64,000 bases of DNA. Origin: Tetrahymena elliotti 4EA. Taxonomy: Eukaryota; Ciliophora; Oligohymenophorea; Hymenostomatida; Tetrahymenidae. Every line of letters begins with the position of its first letter. Position 1 is the stretch's first letter. The translations under genes and the position numbers were made by a program. This document shows, in pieces, positions 1-13,535 of the stretch. The stretch lies in the NCBI GenBank assembly GCA_000231825.2, contig JH720330.1, forward strand, positions 679,678-743,677, read 5' to 3'. A model generated the notes under the pieces. The model did no database searches, was not told where the DNA came from, and saw nothing but the letters and a program-made list of their open reading frames with translations.

Positions 1-1562
1 CAACATTTTTTGATAAAAAATACAGAAATTTAATATGTACATATTATTCAAAATATTTGTAGAGTTTAGATAAAACTAGTTGACAGACTTTCAAAATGAA
101 GAATCTTTCAAAATATATGAAACAATGATGAGTTATCCTGCCTGAAAACTTTACAATTATTTTCAAGAGTTTATTTTTGTGTTAGCTCATTATTCATTAT
201 AAATTATCTATCCAATTATGCAAACAAAATATGTTCTTTTCTCCTATACATAATAAAAATAGACAATTTAAATATTGTTTGAAAATTGGACTGATCAAAC
301 CAGCTGTCATTCTTTTCTTAATATCAAATAATATAATTAATTAATTAATTAATTACCTTTCCGACTATCAGTTTTCTATTCAAGCAATAGAATAAATTAA
401 AATCAAGACGAAATTTGCAATTATTATTTTGTTTCTTGTGTATTAGCTTGGACAACAATTTATTTTTTGAGTTATATTGTAAACTTATAACAAAAATGAT
501 TATTGTTTGTGTAAAAAAAATGAATTCAAAGAAATTAAAACAATTTTATTTCTTTTAAAATACCCACTAGTATCTTGTTAAGATTAGATTCGTTATTTTT
601 TTTCTTTACTTAAATTATTTTAGAAGAAGTTATTCAAAATATTCTTTCATATTTTATTCCTAAAGTTAATAAAAGAAATAAAAATGTTAGTGGAAATAGT
701 AAATAGAATCAAAGATATGTGAATTCATAGAATGAATTTTATTTTTTCTTACTTGTAAGCAATTCAAATGCGCTAGAGATTTAAAATTAGTCCCAAATCT
801 TTTTTACCTTATTCTAAATGTTATCAAGAGAAAACAATAAAATCTAAAAAACACAAAAATAACTGAAATTGCGATGCAAAAACTACATAGAAAATATATT
901 TTATTTCTGTACTTAAAAGTATTTATCATTCTTTTAGCACATGTTTAAAAAATCGTTGATATCTAAGAGATAAAAATACATTGGATAAAAATGTTAAATA
1001 GAAAAGAATATTATAAAAATACGTCAAAAATAACAGGAAAGAGACAAATTATAGATACTAATTACTTTGCTGAGTAAATCAGATTATTTACAATCAAAAT
1101 AAATAAATGATTATTTTAGAATAATAAGAGAGTAATATTAATATTGTTAGTAAAAGCAATAAAACAGGTTATTTTCAGTATTTTACTTTTTTCACATTAT
1201 TTTAAATTAGAAATTTTTTGTTCAAATATTTAATGAGAAGCTTGAAATATTTAAATTATATGACAAAAATATACATAAAAATAGATGTTGCTACCTCAAA
1301 AAAGCTTATATTTTAAACTTATATTTTGTGATAGATTTGTTAAGATATAATTTATACATTAAAAATTGATTTTTATTTAGTTTATTTTGGCTATGAAATG
1401 GCCTTTTTATCATGATGTCGTTTGTAATATAAAATTATAATGTTTTGGATATAATTTAGAGTCAAAAGAACTATGTTTGTTAAACTTGGAATGACTACTG
1501 TAAAATTGTATTTAATTTGTTTGAAATAGTGTGAGAGATCATATTCTTTTTCAAAAATAGCC
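1..1562. other. AT-rich spacer, no gene seen
   Basis: This stretch lies beyond the 3' end of the first minus-strand gene. I see only AT-rich sequence with many TGA codons in all frames and a short AATT microsatellite near 331-354. No coding or RNA feature is supported. Confidence 0.6.
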
Positions 1563-2630
1563 TCAAATTAAATAGTGTTAGAAAGTCAAACACTTGAGAC
1601 CACCTCCAAATTTAATAAATTCAGAAACATCAACAGTGTGGACCTAGAAACCTTTTTATTAAAGTTACTTTATAAAGTTTTCAGCTTCATAATGAACAAT
1701 AGCGTGTTTTCCAATAACAGTTGAATTACAAGCAAATTCTTTAGCATCCTTGTAGGTAAGGTAGATGATTTCACAACCAAGCTTTTTAATTTATTACTTT
1801 GCTTGTTCAGAGAATGCATTTTCATAAACAGCAATCAAATTATCACTGATAGGGAACATAGCAGTATCTAAATGATAGAATTCAGGATCAATAAGCTCAA
1901 AACCAATGACTTCCATATTTGAGTAGACTTTTTAGAGATAAGAAGCAATTTCTTTAGTATTTCTTTTGCCATATCCGACAAGAATTTTACCATTCCAGAC
2001 CATGGTTTCGCCAGAACCTTCATAGTGCATTCCTTCAGGTACTCTTTCTCCTTCAAAACCATGAGAGCGTAAATACTCAATTACGTATTCAGTTTCAGGG
2101 AAACGCTCATTAGTTGCAAATCTACCGAAGACAGCCTTTTTATTAATAGCAAAGACGGAGTCGCCAAAGAAACACAATTCAGTTAATCCTTATTTGGGAG
2201 GAACAGTGTTAACTGATTCAGGAACAAGTTTCTTGTAGGTATTTACAAGCTCTTCCCATTATTGTTTAGCCTTTTCAACTGAGAATTAAGCAGATAGATC
2301 CATCCAAGGATTGATAACGTATTTTAATTACAAGAAATCGGGAGAGCACAAGAACAATTGTCTGTTGCAAGTTAACTTTTTGGAAGTAGAAGTAGAGGTT
2401 TCTAATTCATCCTCATTTTATGTGCCTTAAATGATGTTTGAAAGAATATCAGATGAAATGTTTGCTTTTTTAACACGACCATCAGTACCACTCTTTAACT
2501 CTGCAGAAAGGATATTCTAAATAGGGTGGATGTCATCCTAATTGCAAGAAGATTTAGTCTTGTCAAAATTTTCTTCAATTTGCTTAGCACTTTATTCAAT
2601 ATGGTGTTAGTTTTAAGCAGTAGAGTCCAT
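1563..2630 (-). CDS. Amidinotransferase / dimethylargininase-like hydrolase
   Basis: A single uninterrupted frame of 355 residues, from ATG at 2630 to TGA at 1563-1565, with several in-frame TAA/TAG read as Gln. It belongs to the guanidino-group modifying superfamily (arginine deiminase, dimethylarginine dimethylaminohydrolase, amidinotransferase). Visible signatures are YVINPWMDL near residue 120, then FGDSVF and AVFGRFATNER, the substrate-side stretch MHYEGSGETMVW, a HLDTAM segment placing the likely catalytic His at 253, and GGGLKCLTF near the C-terminus placing the nucleophilic Cys at 347. These enzymes hydrolyse or transfer a guanidino group through a covalent Cys intermediate. The length fits the family, and the first 80 residues are a variable Gln/Ser-rich lead. 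No signal peptide is seen, so a cytosolic site is inferred. The exact substrate (dimethylarginine, arginine or other) cannot be told from sequence. Confidence 0.88.
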
Positions 2631-4987
2631 TTTTTTGTATTATTTCTTCTATTGAAAAGATTTTTCTTTGCTTGATTTTAAAGAATGTTTAGAACTTTTT
2701 TGTTTTTGATTTTGATATTTTTTTGATCATTAAATAATTATCAAATTAAGTTGCTATCTATTTAATTAACATTAACTAGACCTTAGCATAACAATTACAT
2801 CTAAATGGTCTATCTTTTTTAACAAACAAATTTCACCGAATATTATTATTCTTTTTTTACCCTACTACATACAAAGATATCATTATTAAATAATTCCTTG
2901 CACACTATTTATCTAGTAAGTTAGCAAGGTCATAAATAGAATTGAAATTTAATACCCTATCAAAAGAGAAAAAACTTCTCAATTTTTTATCTCATATACT
3001 TTTGCTAAGAAAAACTGACAATTTCATTTGCTCTTCTCTATTTTTCAAATTTAATTATTTGTTCTGTGTAATCAGTAATTCTTATTTTGTCTTAAATTTA
3101 TAATTTTCCTCTGCTTCTCATTAATTACAGACTTAATAATTTATTACTCCTAAAATAAGCATTCAAATTACATAAGATAGTATCCCAGTACCACCTACTA
3201 GATCAATCAAAATGTAAGAAACAAGCTGCAAATTTTTAAACTCATTTAACTCAGAATTTAATAAAAGGTTTCAAAAAACTTCCTCTCTGGTTTGTCTGTC
3301 TAATCTAATCAAAAAAGAACTCTTTCAATAAAATTGAAAACTTTGAAATATTTCTATTCGATTTTAATTAGCTATTTTTTTCAACTATAATCCAAACAAA
3401 CAAAAAAGCTAATTAATTAACAAATAATTTCCTAATTTTTTTTTAATTTCAAAAAAAATCCTGCTTTCTTTAATTTACTTTAATTAAGCTGCCTATCACC
3501 TCCAAAAGCAAACAAAACAACAAACTACTCTATTTTAGATTATTTTATAAAAAAATTATTGATTTTTTATTCTAACACCCACCACTTAAAAACAAAAATA
3601 AATTATTTATTATTTTTAGTAAAGTAGCCCTTAGAAGTATTAACAGACATAGGAATCAATCTTATGAGTGATAATATATAAGCTTAGATAATTCGGAATG
3701 TAATTAATACATAAATTAAATGAAGATTCACAATTAATCTTATGCTTTAAAGTTAGTTAGATAAAGAGTAGAAGATATCTAGAAAAGAAAGAAAGAAAAT
3801 ATCTTAATTTTATCTATTTTTGGTAAATCTTAAGCCTGATTATATTGACCTATCTAAATCTATCCTTTTATATTAAATGCAATGCATTTCAAGCCTAATC
3901 TTAATTAATTTTATAAAAAATATCAAATTTAATACTTAATAGTAAGCAAGTGACACTTTTAAACAAGTGTCATCATATAACTATATTGCATTAACCTTTT
4001 TGATTTTTTTAAAAAAATTCAAGATAATGATGCAGTTTTAATTATCTTTCAATATCTAAAAAAAAAAGTTAAGCTGACTCAGTATTAATTATTTTTCTAG
4101 TACGCACTTTTATTTTAAAAATGATCAAATGTGATGTATGATTTATTGCTTATTCTCTTAGAATGTTCACATTCTCAAACTCAATTTACATATTCACAAG
4201 TCAAAATATTTAAAAATTATAATATTCCATCTTTTAACATCCTCATAATAATCCTACATATAGTTTTTATTTTATTTGGTGTTAAAATATACTTTTATAT
4301 TTACTATCTACTAATTCTATAATAGTCTAATCTAATTTAAATATATTTTTGTAAAACAAACCTTTTTTCAAAATTAAATATAATTAATTTTTATGAAGTA
4401 TTATTTAAATGTAAAAAGGTATCTTTTAACCTACATTTATTTAATAAAACACTGCCATTTTAAAATGCTGAAATTATTATTTTTTTTAAGTTAGAAACAA
4501 ATTAAATCATAGAAAGCAAAATTTTGAAAGAAACATTAAACATTTTACTTATATTAGATATAACGAGTTAGTGAAAGATGATTAATTTAATAATTCTAAA
4601 GATAATAGTTTTCTTTCATAAAATTTTTTTCACCAGATTATAATTGTTCTTTAGATGTTTATTAGTTAAAAGCACTTTCTATATTATATAAAAGTAGTCA
4701 AAAAATTTATGGGATATGGTAGGTAAATTAATATTTAAAAACTTTTTCTTCAGTAATAGATTTTAACTGATTTGGTATTAATAAAACTTTTTCAAAGTGA
4801 TTAAATAACTTTCTAAATAGATTTTATAAAGAGCTTAGAATAAGTTTAAATTCAAATTTAAGTATTTTAAAAACATATTAAATAACTACTAAAGAAATCT
4901 TTTAAAAAATAAAAACAAACAAAATGGAATTTTACTATTTATTATTATTTTAAAAATTCAATAACTTTAAATAATATTTTTAACACA
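2631..4987. other. AT-rich spacer with one perfect hairpin
   Basis: This 2.4-kb region separates two minus-strand genes and contains the promoter of the first. The only structured element I found is a short inverted repeat at 3951-3972. An open frame at 4131-4322 codes mostly Ile, Leu, Tyr and Phe, as random AT-rich DNA does, and is not called. Confidence 0.55.
3951..3972. repeat. Perfect 8-bp stem hairpin
   Basis: TGACACTT, a 6-base TTAAAC loop, then AAGTGTCA: an exact inverted repeat in otherwise unstructured AT-rich spacer. It could act at the RNA level or be chance; nothing nearby assigns a role. Confidence 0.4.
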
Positions 4988-6328
4988 TCAGTCAAGTAGC
5001 AAAAAAGCCTAACAAATTTATCTTAAAATAAAATTGTCATCTTACTTTTAAGTAGTATGCTCTGACATATTGATAGCTTCCTGAGTAGAAATCTTGTTAT
5101 GGTAAGAATAAAACTACATATCTCTCATTGCTAGCCATTAGTTAGAGTATTCAGGATGTCCCTAAAAACATAATATTTTAGGGTTTTAATCTGAACTATC
5201 TAGCTTATCAGTATATATTTCAATATCATAATTATCAGAACTACCCATAACTTCAAAAGAGTTTTCATCTAATTTTACAACAATATCACCATGGAGTTTT
5301 GTTATTTAAATATTTTTCTATTTCAAATTTAATTATTTGATGAAAGGAATTTCATAGAATTTATCTAACAAATGTAAAGTATGTGTTCCAGAATTAAAGA
5401 AATTTTTATCTGTTTTTCTTTCTTTAACTATTTCGCATTTACCATTTAAAGTATGAGCAAGAATTTATTCCCCAAAACATATTCCTAGTATTTTAATATG
5501 TTTATAATTTTAATACACTTTTCTAATCCAATTTTTATAAATGATAATCCAATCTTCTTAAGAATATGCATTAGATGGACTTCCAGGCATAATTACTGCT
5601 TTTACATTTTAAAGAATATCATTTTGAGGAACCTCTCCTAAAGCAATATTATATGTATACCACTTTTAACTATCTTTTTTGTATATTCCATGGAAGAAAG
5701 TTTTGGTTGGCATTGAATAATGCCCTCTCTTACATTTCTCTAAGAAATCCATTCTATTATGAAGAATAAGAATATAAGAATTATCTCTTGATGGTGGAGA
5801 TGCCCTTAATTATATTTAAGATTCAATAACATTTTTTAGATTAGTTTTTACCAATATTGAATGAGTCAAAGTGTCTATAATATCAGAATTAACTTCTAAT
5901 ATTTATTATTAACTCATTAGAAAATACTCTATACCTAAATACTACATATTCTTAGCAAATTCTTCCTCTACATAAATTTATTGAAAGTAAATTTAAGTAT
6001 CATCTGAGTATCCATCAAACTGAAGAGCATCTGGTAGAAAATACAACCACTCATTATAATTATAGTTCAAAGAAAAATGATCATTAGCTCTGAAATAAGG
6101 ATCTTCTGATCTATTATTTATTTCATTAACCAAAGATTAAAATGAGAAATTATGATTAATTTTAGTGATAATATGCCTAGAAATCGTTAAATAAGGACAA
6201 TAATTATCATTAAATTCATCACAAGTATCATGAATAAAGCTATAAATTTTATTTTAATTCTTTTTAAATAAGCAGAATTTAAAATCTTTTGTGAAGAGAA
6301 TCAAAACAACCTAATTCTTTCTTAACAT
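4988..6328 (-). CDS. Class I glutamine amidotransferase domain protein
   Basis: One continuous frame of 446 residues from ATG at 6328 to TGA at 4988-4990. The C-terminal half is a class I (triad) glutamine amidotransferase domain. It starts near residue 178 (ILILHNRMDF), has AVIMPGSPSNAY, the nucleophile elbow ILGICFGEQILAHTLNG with Cys284, a KLHGD strand, and CFQGHPEYSNQ giving His391 and Glu393. This stand-alone type of domain is related to the GuaA amidotransferase half and takes the amide nitrogen from glutamine or a gamma-glutamyl compound; the acceptor is unknown. The first ~177 residues match no domain I recognise and are hydrophilic and Asn/Asp-rich. They might be a real extension, or the true start may lie further in with a hidden 5' intron. 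The last residues after MSEHTT are also less certain because a GTAAG occurs there. Confidence 0.82.
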
Positions 6329-8101
6329 TTTTTGGTCCTTTGTTATTTTTCTGTATTTTTTTGATAATAATTATTCTACCTGATAAACAATAATAGTTAT
6401 TTATTAGTCATAATTTTTCTAGATTTGATCTAGATTGTTTCAAATATTCTCATCAAGAAAGAAATTGAATTTAGATCTAAAAATAGATAAATTAAATTCT
6501 TTAAAATTATAAAATATTTTCTCAATCAAATTTAGAGTATGTATGATCAAAGTAAATTTTGGATATAAAACTAAAAATGTTTATTTTTTTTAAATTATTT
6601 TTAAAATTTAGCAATATTTTTCTTTATGTTAAAATTATTCTAATATTTGTTAAATTAGTATTTTTATAAAATGTAAATATTATCAGTTAAAAAGATTGAG
6701 GTAAATTAAATATAAGTAAATGAAATTTTATTTGAAAAGTTTGAGAATTTCAAGAAAAGTCATCAAAAAATTGATTGAATATTCTTAATCTTTCTAAAAA
6801 CTAACTTAATAAAAAAATAATGACTTTAAATTATTTCTCAAACACAAAAAATAATCTTTCATTAATTTATCATTTAATTTTAATCTTCTTACTTTATCAA
6901 ATTTTGCAGATTTTATTAAGAATTTCATAAAGACTTTTCAAAGAAACATTTTTTCTGTATTAAATTTTATTTTGAAAGTTTTTGATTATTATTATGAATA
7001 AATTATTTATTTTCAAAATACTAAATAAAATGCACAAATTTAAATTTTAGCTCATTGAAAACTAAAATAAATAAAAATAAAGAATAATACTGGATAAGAA
7101 GCAAGTTTTCACATAAAAAATTGTGTAAAATAGAAAATTTTCAAAGTGATATCTGCCTCTAAATTAAACAAATACTGTCTAGTTTTTTATTGAATAAATT
7201 TCAAATTAGATCTATTTATGTATATTTTTTAAACATAAATTTTGATGAAATTAATAAATAATTTCAAATGAAGTTTATGAAATTTAAACCAAGCATTTAA
7301 AATCTAAAATAAAATTATCTAAATTGAAAATAAAAGATAGATAATTTATGCCCTTTTTTCAGAATTCAATCTTCATCATTGTTTTTAGAAAATTAAAACA
7401 GCTTTTTATGAGAAGAATCTTAAATTTCTAATAAGTATGTTCTAATAATAAGTAGAATCTTTATTGGTCAAAAAATAATAAAAAATGATAAAAATTTCAT
7501 AAAATTAATAAAATGTATTTAATAAAATGTAATTTATGATAGAAATTTCCAAAAATTCTTGATTTATCATGCTGTAATCAGCAAAAAATAGTTTTTTCTG
7601 GTTTTGTTTTGTTTGTACTTCTGTAAATCTTTATGCTTTTAGCTTATTTTGATGTTTTTTGTTTTTTAAATCAATATTTTTCTATTTTTAAGTTTCAAAC
7701 AAGTTTTGAAGAAATGATTTTCACAAGTTTTTGGAAAATAAAAGCATTGAAGATGAATAAAATTTAATTGGTTTTCAGTGTTTGCTTATATCAAAAAAAT
7801 GTAGAACAGTTTACATAACTTTGAGTGATATTGAAAAATTAATGTGATTTTCAAATTTTAAAGGGTGAATCAAGGATTATTGATTGATAAAAAAATTGAA
7901 GGACATACATAACTTATTGCTTTGAGAGAAAAGAAGTTTAAGCTTGACAATATATTTGATTTTTCCTCTTATTTTATTTAATTTATCAATTTATTGATAT
8001 AATTATTTTATATCGAGAAGATTGTTAAAGGATATTATTTATTATAAAAAGGAAAAAGATCAAAATACCTTTTATTAGTTATTAAACATTAAATAAGTGT
8101 G
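6329..8101. other. Divergent promoter spacer, nothing else seen
   Basis: The genes on either side point away from this 1.8-kb stretch (minus-strand amidotransferase, plus-strand low-complexity gene), so both promoters should be here. Nothing but AT-rich sequence and short imperfect repeats of TTTCAAAT-like words is visible. Confidence 0.5.
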
Positions 8102-10055
8102 ATGGATTCATCTTAAGCAAATTAAAAAGAAAAAATTTAAAACGAATAGGAAGCACTAGCAGACCCTAACAAATAGCCTACTGAACCGGCCAGCGAAGAA
8201 AAATCTTTAGAAGAAATACTTGTTAAAGCAGAATAAGAAGAAGAAGAAGTAGAAGAAGAAGATGGCGAAGATTAAAGTGAATAAAGTTAAAATTAAGGAG
8301 AAATTCAGAATAATTTAAATGTATTCCCAAATTTTATGCCTCCTTATCCTTATGGCTTTCCTTACCCTATGATGCAGCACTACTTTAGAAACCCTATTTT
8401 AGATGAAATGACAGCTTTTGATTCTTTTAAATCTGGCGGCAAAATGATGAATAAAGATAATTTTGAAAGAGATTCATAGCTAATAATTAGTGAATAAGAA
8501 AATCAGCAAGATGAGTAGAAGAGTTTGGCGTAAATGCAAAACGAAGCAAATGAAAAGCAGCTTCCTAGTAATCCTCTTGAAAAATCTCAGTAAGCGGAAA
8601 GGCTTTTGGAGGAATACTTAAACTAAATATCTTAGAAAGGTAGTATATTGTAAGTAGTTGATAAGCACATTGAGGCTTCCAGCAGATATTCTTTGTATTT
8701 GTAAAGCTAAAATATTTCATAATTTAATTCTGTCATGCAGAAGATGCTGAATGACATAGCTTCAACTTCAGAAGGATCAAGAAAAAGAAGTGGTTAGGAG
8801 CTAGAAGAATAATCTAGCTAGCCAAAAAAATAACTTAAGTAATCAGCTGATTAAGTTGGTAGCAATGAGAGTAAAAATGATTTAAACGGAGATAAAAGTG
8901 ATAAAGTAGACTAAAACTAGGTTAACGATAGCATTGAGATTGAAGATAATAATGAAGAAAAAGCAAATAGTAATCATGATAAGTTAAATTAAGATGATGA
9001 TTAGAATGAAAACTTAAATTATGTATCAGAAGGCTAATAATAAGAGTTATAAAGTTAAGAAGATTAGCAAAATAATCAAGAAAACAGTAATATTTTAAAA
9101 GAAGGAGATAATATTCAATAGGAAAACAACCAAAATGAATTATAAAATAGCTCAGAAAAAGGAGCAGCTACAAACATAAGGGAAATAAAGTAAAAAGATG
9201 ATAATGAAATACAATAATTAAATGAAAATGGTGAGGGAGAGATATAACAATTAGAAAATACCAGCAACCGTTAATAACAAAGAAAATAATCAAATGCTAT
9301 TTCTTCATCTTCTGATTGTGTATTAGAAGTTTCTGCTCAAAAGTAAGAAGTTGCTAATAGTTTATCAAAAAAATAAAAAAAGGCCCAAGAAAAGGAGAAG
9401 ACTAAAAATTCAACAAAACGTCAAAATACAAATGAAAAATCAAATATAAAATAAGATTTTATCAACCATTCAAATGCTGCTGCTTATTAACCCCATTTAC
9501 TTGGATAAATGAATCCTCATTTATATCCCCCTTTTTATCCTCATCCATATTTAGATGCTCCTCTCCGTCCAGGTAATCCTGTTGATATTCCACCTCCTCT
9601 TTACTTCTCTCCAGAGGCTCAATTAAGCTAATTCTATCCTCCAATTTTACCAAATTCAGCAAATACATCTTAATAACCTAGCTCACCCCCTGGACCTTTA
9701 CCCTTCCCACCTCATTCTATGCAAAATCCCCTATTCCTTCAAATGTTGAATCATTAAATGATGCAGAAATATCCTCCTGATTTAAGTTCTTATCCAAGTG
9801 CAGTCCAAAACTCTACTCAGGTAAATTAATAATTTTTAAACTTTTCCCATAATTCTAAATTTGAAATGAAACGAATTAAATTTATTATACATATTATAAT
9901 AGAAATAAGCTGGACAGAAGAAAGAAAAAAAAGAGAAAAAAGAAAAGAAGGAAAAGAAAAAGGATAAATTAAAATAATAAGCAAATGAGACTTAACAAAA
10001 CGAATAAAATGAATAATAGTAAAATTAAAATGACAACAATGTAAATGTAGATTGA
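8102..10055 (+). CDS. Acidic Gln/Asn-rich low-complexity protein
   Basis: Two exons, 8102-9820 and 9903-10055, joined across an 82-bp GTAAAT..ATAG intron, give 623 residues ending at TGA 10053-10055. No catalytic family is recognised. In order there is a Glu-rich acidic N-terminus (residues ~15-70), a Pro/Tyr/Phe patch (FMPPYPYGFPYPMM), a long Gln/Asn/Glu/Lys stretch containing an SRKRSG basic patch, a second Pro-rich segment from ~460 (HLYPPFYPHPYLDAPLRPG), and a strongly basic Lys/Glu-alternating C-terminus coded mainly by exon 2. The paired Pro-aromatic patches around a disordered middle resemble scaffold or RNA/transcription-associated proteins, but that is inference. Most Gln codons are TAA or TAG. 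Confidence in the gene model is high and in any function low. Confidence 0.8.
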
Positions 10056-13000
10056 TGATATAAATTTTCTCCCATTGCTTGTTTATTGAAAGTGAAGACA
10101 TCCTTAATCCTCTATCACTAAAAAAGCATAACATAAAAACAAAAATTTTGATGAAAACGTAATTAATATTGATGTATAATTAAAATAAAACTATGATGGG
10201 AAATTTAGTATTTATTCCGACAAAATAACAAACCAACCAACAAAAACTTAAAATAAATATTTTAAACCTAAAATAATCTACTAAAAAACTTAAATTACAT
10301 ATTTTTTTAACTGAATAAATAATATCTCCTTCCAATTATTTCCAAAAGCATGAAAAACTGCTAAATAACTAATCTATCTTTAAATTAAGTATTGGTTTAA
10401 ATTTAATTAAAATTAATGAGTTCAACAATTTTTAAATATAAATTGTATCTAATATGTTAAAACTTAGGATCAGTCTTTTTAAAATAATAAATTTAAAACT
10501 ATCCTATTATGGTTCTAAAAATATCAATAGACAATTAATATTTGAATCCAGTTATTCAATATTTTATACAGAACAACTAAAAATGCATATCTTTTCTTTC
10601 TATTCTTCTATTTCTTTTATGTCTAAAAACTTTTGTATTTGTTAAAGCCTTACAATCAATTTTAATTATTTAATTTAATTTGAAATTGCTCAATTAAATT
10701 TTTATTTTATTTTAATTGAAAGTCAGAAAATTATTTTGAAACAAACATCATCAAATAATATTTTAAACTTAAGTTATTTATTTCTAAATTTTACTCAGCT
10801 TTGATAAAAAATAAAAAAATTTATTTACCTTAACTCCACAAAATTTTAGCTTTTAATTTTATTTTTAAAGGAAATCATTTTTAATTTTTATTCTGTAGTT
10901 TACTATTTAAATATTATTATTTTTTATAAAAATTTAGAGAGGGTAATTTAAGGGTATATTTGAAATATTTTATTTTGATAGGATGTCACAAAAAAGGGTG
11001 GAGGTCTCTAATCTTTATGAAAGCTTATTTTAAATAAGGATGATTTTTTAAAATATTAGAGAAAGAGAAAGTGAAATGAAAGAATTGGATCTATGTAATA
11101 TTTCTAATTCAATAACATAATCTAAGAATCTTTCTATATTGTCAAAAGTTGGTTCTTAATTCCTCTTTGATTACGTATAAAAATAATAAAAGATATTTTT
11201 AAAATTAAATTTATGTAAACAGATAAAGTTTCAATAATAAATAGGTTACATACTTTATTCAGAATTTATCAAGTAAAAATTACTGGAACGAAGACTAAAT
11301 ATTAATGGATTACTTTGTTCTAATATTTTTATTCTTTTAAAAAATCACTTTTTTTCTTAATATTTTTTTAGATTAACTAAAAATCATTTATTTCTCTAAA
11401 GCTGAACTACTTCTACTCAAAATTTAGATAATATAATCTTTAAATTCTGCAAAATAAGTAAAATAATTAATGAGTTCGAAGTATTTTTAAATGATCTAAA
11501 AGATGTAAATTTGCTGATATAAAACATAAGGTTGAATTCTTTTATATTTATCTCAAATTAATTTATCTATTTTTAGTTATGAATAAATGTATTTCAGGTT
11601 TTTCTTAATGAATAGTTTTAAAACTAAAAATATTGATATCGTTTTTCTGATGAAGAAAATTTCTTAGTCTTTAATAAATATTTTTTATTTTTTGATTATA
11701 TCAACCACCTATTTTCAAAAAGTTATTAATATTCAAAGTTAGAATAAATAGAAGAAAAATATTAGTATACTTTTTGATTCTAGGATATTTATAAATTTAT
11801 CTTCTGAATAAGTTATCGTAATTCGAATCAATAATTTAGTAAAGCTGAAATTAGAAGAATAAAAGTGACTTTAAACAACAAATTTACAAAAATTTAAATT
11901 GGAAATATTAAGAAATCTAATAAAAGAATATTTTTTTAAATTACTAACAAGTCATTCATTTCAAAATCGATTTTAATTAATTAGTAATTCTAATTATTTA
12001 TTTCTAGCCTTTTTAAAAACAAAAATAATAAATTTTTCACATAAATTAAACACTTAATTAAAAATATTAATAATCAATTTATTATTGAAAACTAACTTTA
12101 AGTCCATATTTATCGGTTTTAAGAATCTAAGTCTTAATTTTTTCAGAAAATTAGTTATTTTTCCTTTTTACTATCGATATCTGTTTTAAAAATTTTCAGT
12201 TTTTATTAAGTAGTAATCAAAACTAAAATTTTATTCAGTAATTATTTTTATTAAAAAATTTTTTTAGCTTACAATTCGATTGAGATAAAACTTATTTTTT
12301 CCAACATAAAATCATAAAAAAGTAAAAATTGTAAATTTACCTTTTTTACAGAAATAATATGGAAAAATATTTTATGTATCTTTGATTCAATTTAAGCATT
12401 TATTATTAGATTTTTAATATTTTTGGGAATGAAAATTTTATAACCTTGAAAAAAAATCTTAATGATATTGTGCTAATTTAAGAAGTTTAGTTATTTTTTA
12501 TTAATGTGGAGATATTTCATTAATTCACTACTTCAACAATCTTGCTATTTTATTTTGAAGAATAAATATTTTTGAGATATAAAAAGAAAATGAGTTCTTT
12601 ATTCCTGTTTAATATAAATTTTTTATTTAATTTGAAATTTTAAATCAAGACAAAAATGAAGGTATAAATAAATAGATAAAAAAAGAATGGATACAAATAA
12701 AAAGCTAAATAAATTAGATATTTTTACTTTTTAAAATGTAAATTGCTTGAAGGAGGCAAGAAATGTAAGTTTTATTGCTTTAATGATTAAATAAAAGCAA
12801 AATTATGAAAATAGAATCTCTGGAAAAAATTTACAGATAGTATTTGAAAGAGAGATTTTAATATGAATGTTTATTTAAGTAAGCATGAAAATTAAATAAA
12901 TAAATGAGTGAAAGAATGAATGGGTTAAGTTTTTTTTAGTTCAAGTGAATGGCTATATATATCTATCTATGAATGTATTTATCTATAAATAAATTAGTTG

Positions 13001-13535
13001 GTCGATAAAGAAATTGAATGCAAAGAAAATTTTAGTAAATATTAATAAATTGAAGAATGACCGAATTAAATATTGGAGAGTGATGTATAAAATCAAAGAA
13101 TATTTGAGGTAATAAAGCATATAAAATTACACTTTCAATAAAATTTGAAGTTTTTTTTATTTGCTAATTATTATTTATTTATTGATTTTTTGAAATGAAT
13201 AAAAAAGATAGTGTGCTTTTTTTTTCTTTTTTTTGATTACTATTCATTCAATTTGATAAAGAACATCTTAATATTTATTGATTGGATTTCTGAATAAATG
13301 AATTTAAGAGCTTAATAAATTGTATGTTACTATGTTTTTGTATTGCCATATTTACTTTATTTTAGTATATTAGTTATTAATAATAACTTATAAAATTATA
13401 AAGAAAGTAGAAAGAAAGAAAAATTGATAGAAGAAGAATATCTATTGATTTTGAAAGAAAGCGAAAACAATAAAAAGTGTTATATGAATAGTTCAAATAG
13501 AATTTGAGTAGAGTTAACCACATAAAAAATATCGA
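10056..13535. other. Long AT-rich spacer with one candidate ORF
   Basis: This 3.5-kb stretch lies between two plus-strand genes. Apart from the possible small ORF at 10983-11405 I see only AT-rich sequence and scattered short runs (for example a TATATATCTATC stretch near 12955). Much of 12.6-13.5 kb probably belongs to the promoter and 5' UTR of the TPR gene. Confidence 0.5.
10983..11405 (+). CDS. Possible small hypothetical protein
   Basis: An open frame of 140 residues from ATG to TGA when TAA/TAG are Gln. The first ~110 residues have a balanced, protein-like composition (Glu, Arg, Lys, Ser, Val; for example MSQKRVEVSNLYESLF). The last 30 are Phe/Leu/Asn-rich, like translated spacer, so the true end may be an unrecognised splice donor such as the GTAAAA near 11273. 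No domain is recognised. It could be a first exon, a small gene or a chance frame. Confidence 0.3.

Noticed and set aside
4131..4322. Plus-strand hydrophobic open frame
   Set aside because: The composition is that of random AT-rich DNA, and extending it with TAA/TAG as Gln gives no protein-like sequence.
9826..10134. Minus-strand open frame of 102 residues
   Set aside because: It is antisense to the intron and Lys-rich second exon of the plus-strand low-complexity gene, and its Leu/Phe/Ser/Ile composition is what reversed Lys/Gln codons give.
10230..10238. AAACCAACC string resembling the Tetrahymena chromosome breakage sequence
   Set aside because: Only the core matches; the rest of the 15-base breakage site is absent, and such sites are removed from macronuclear DNA.
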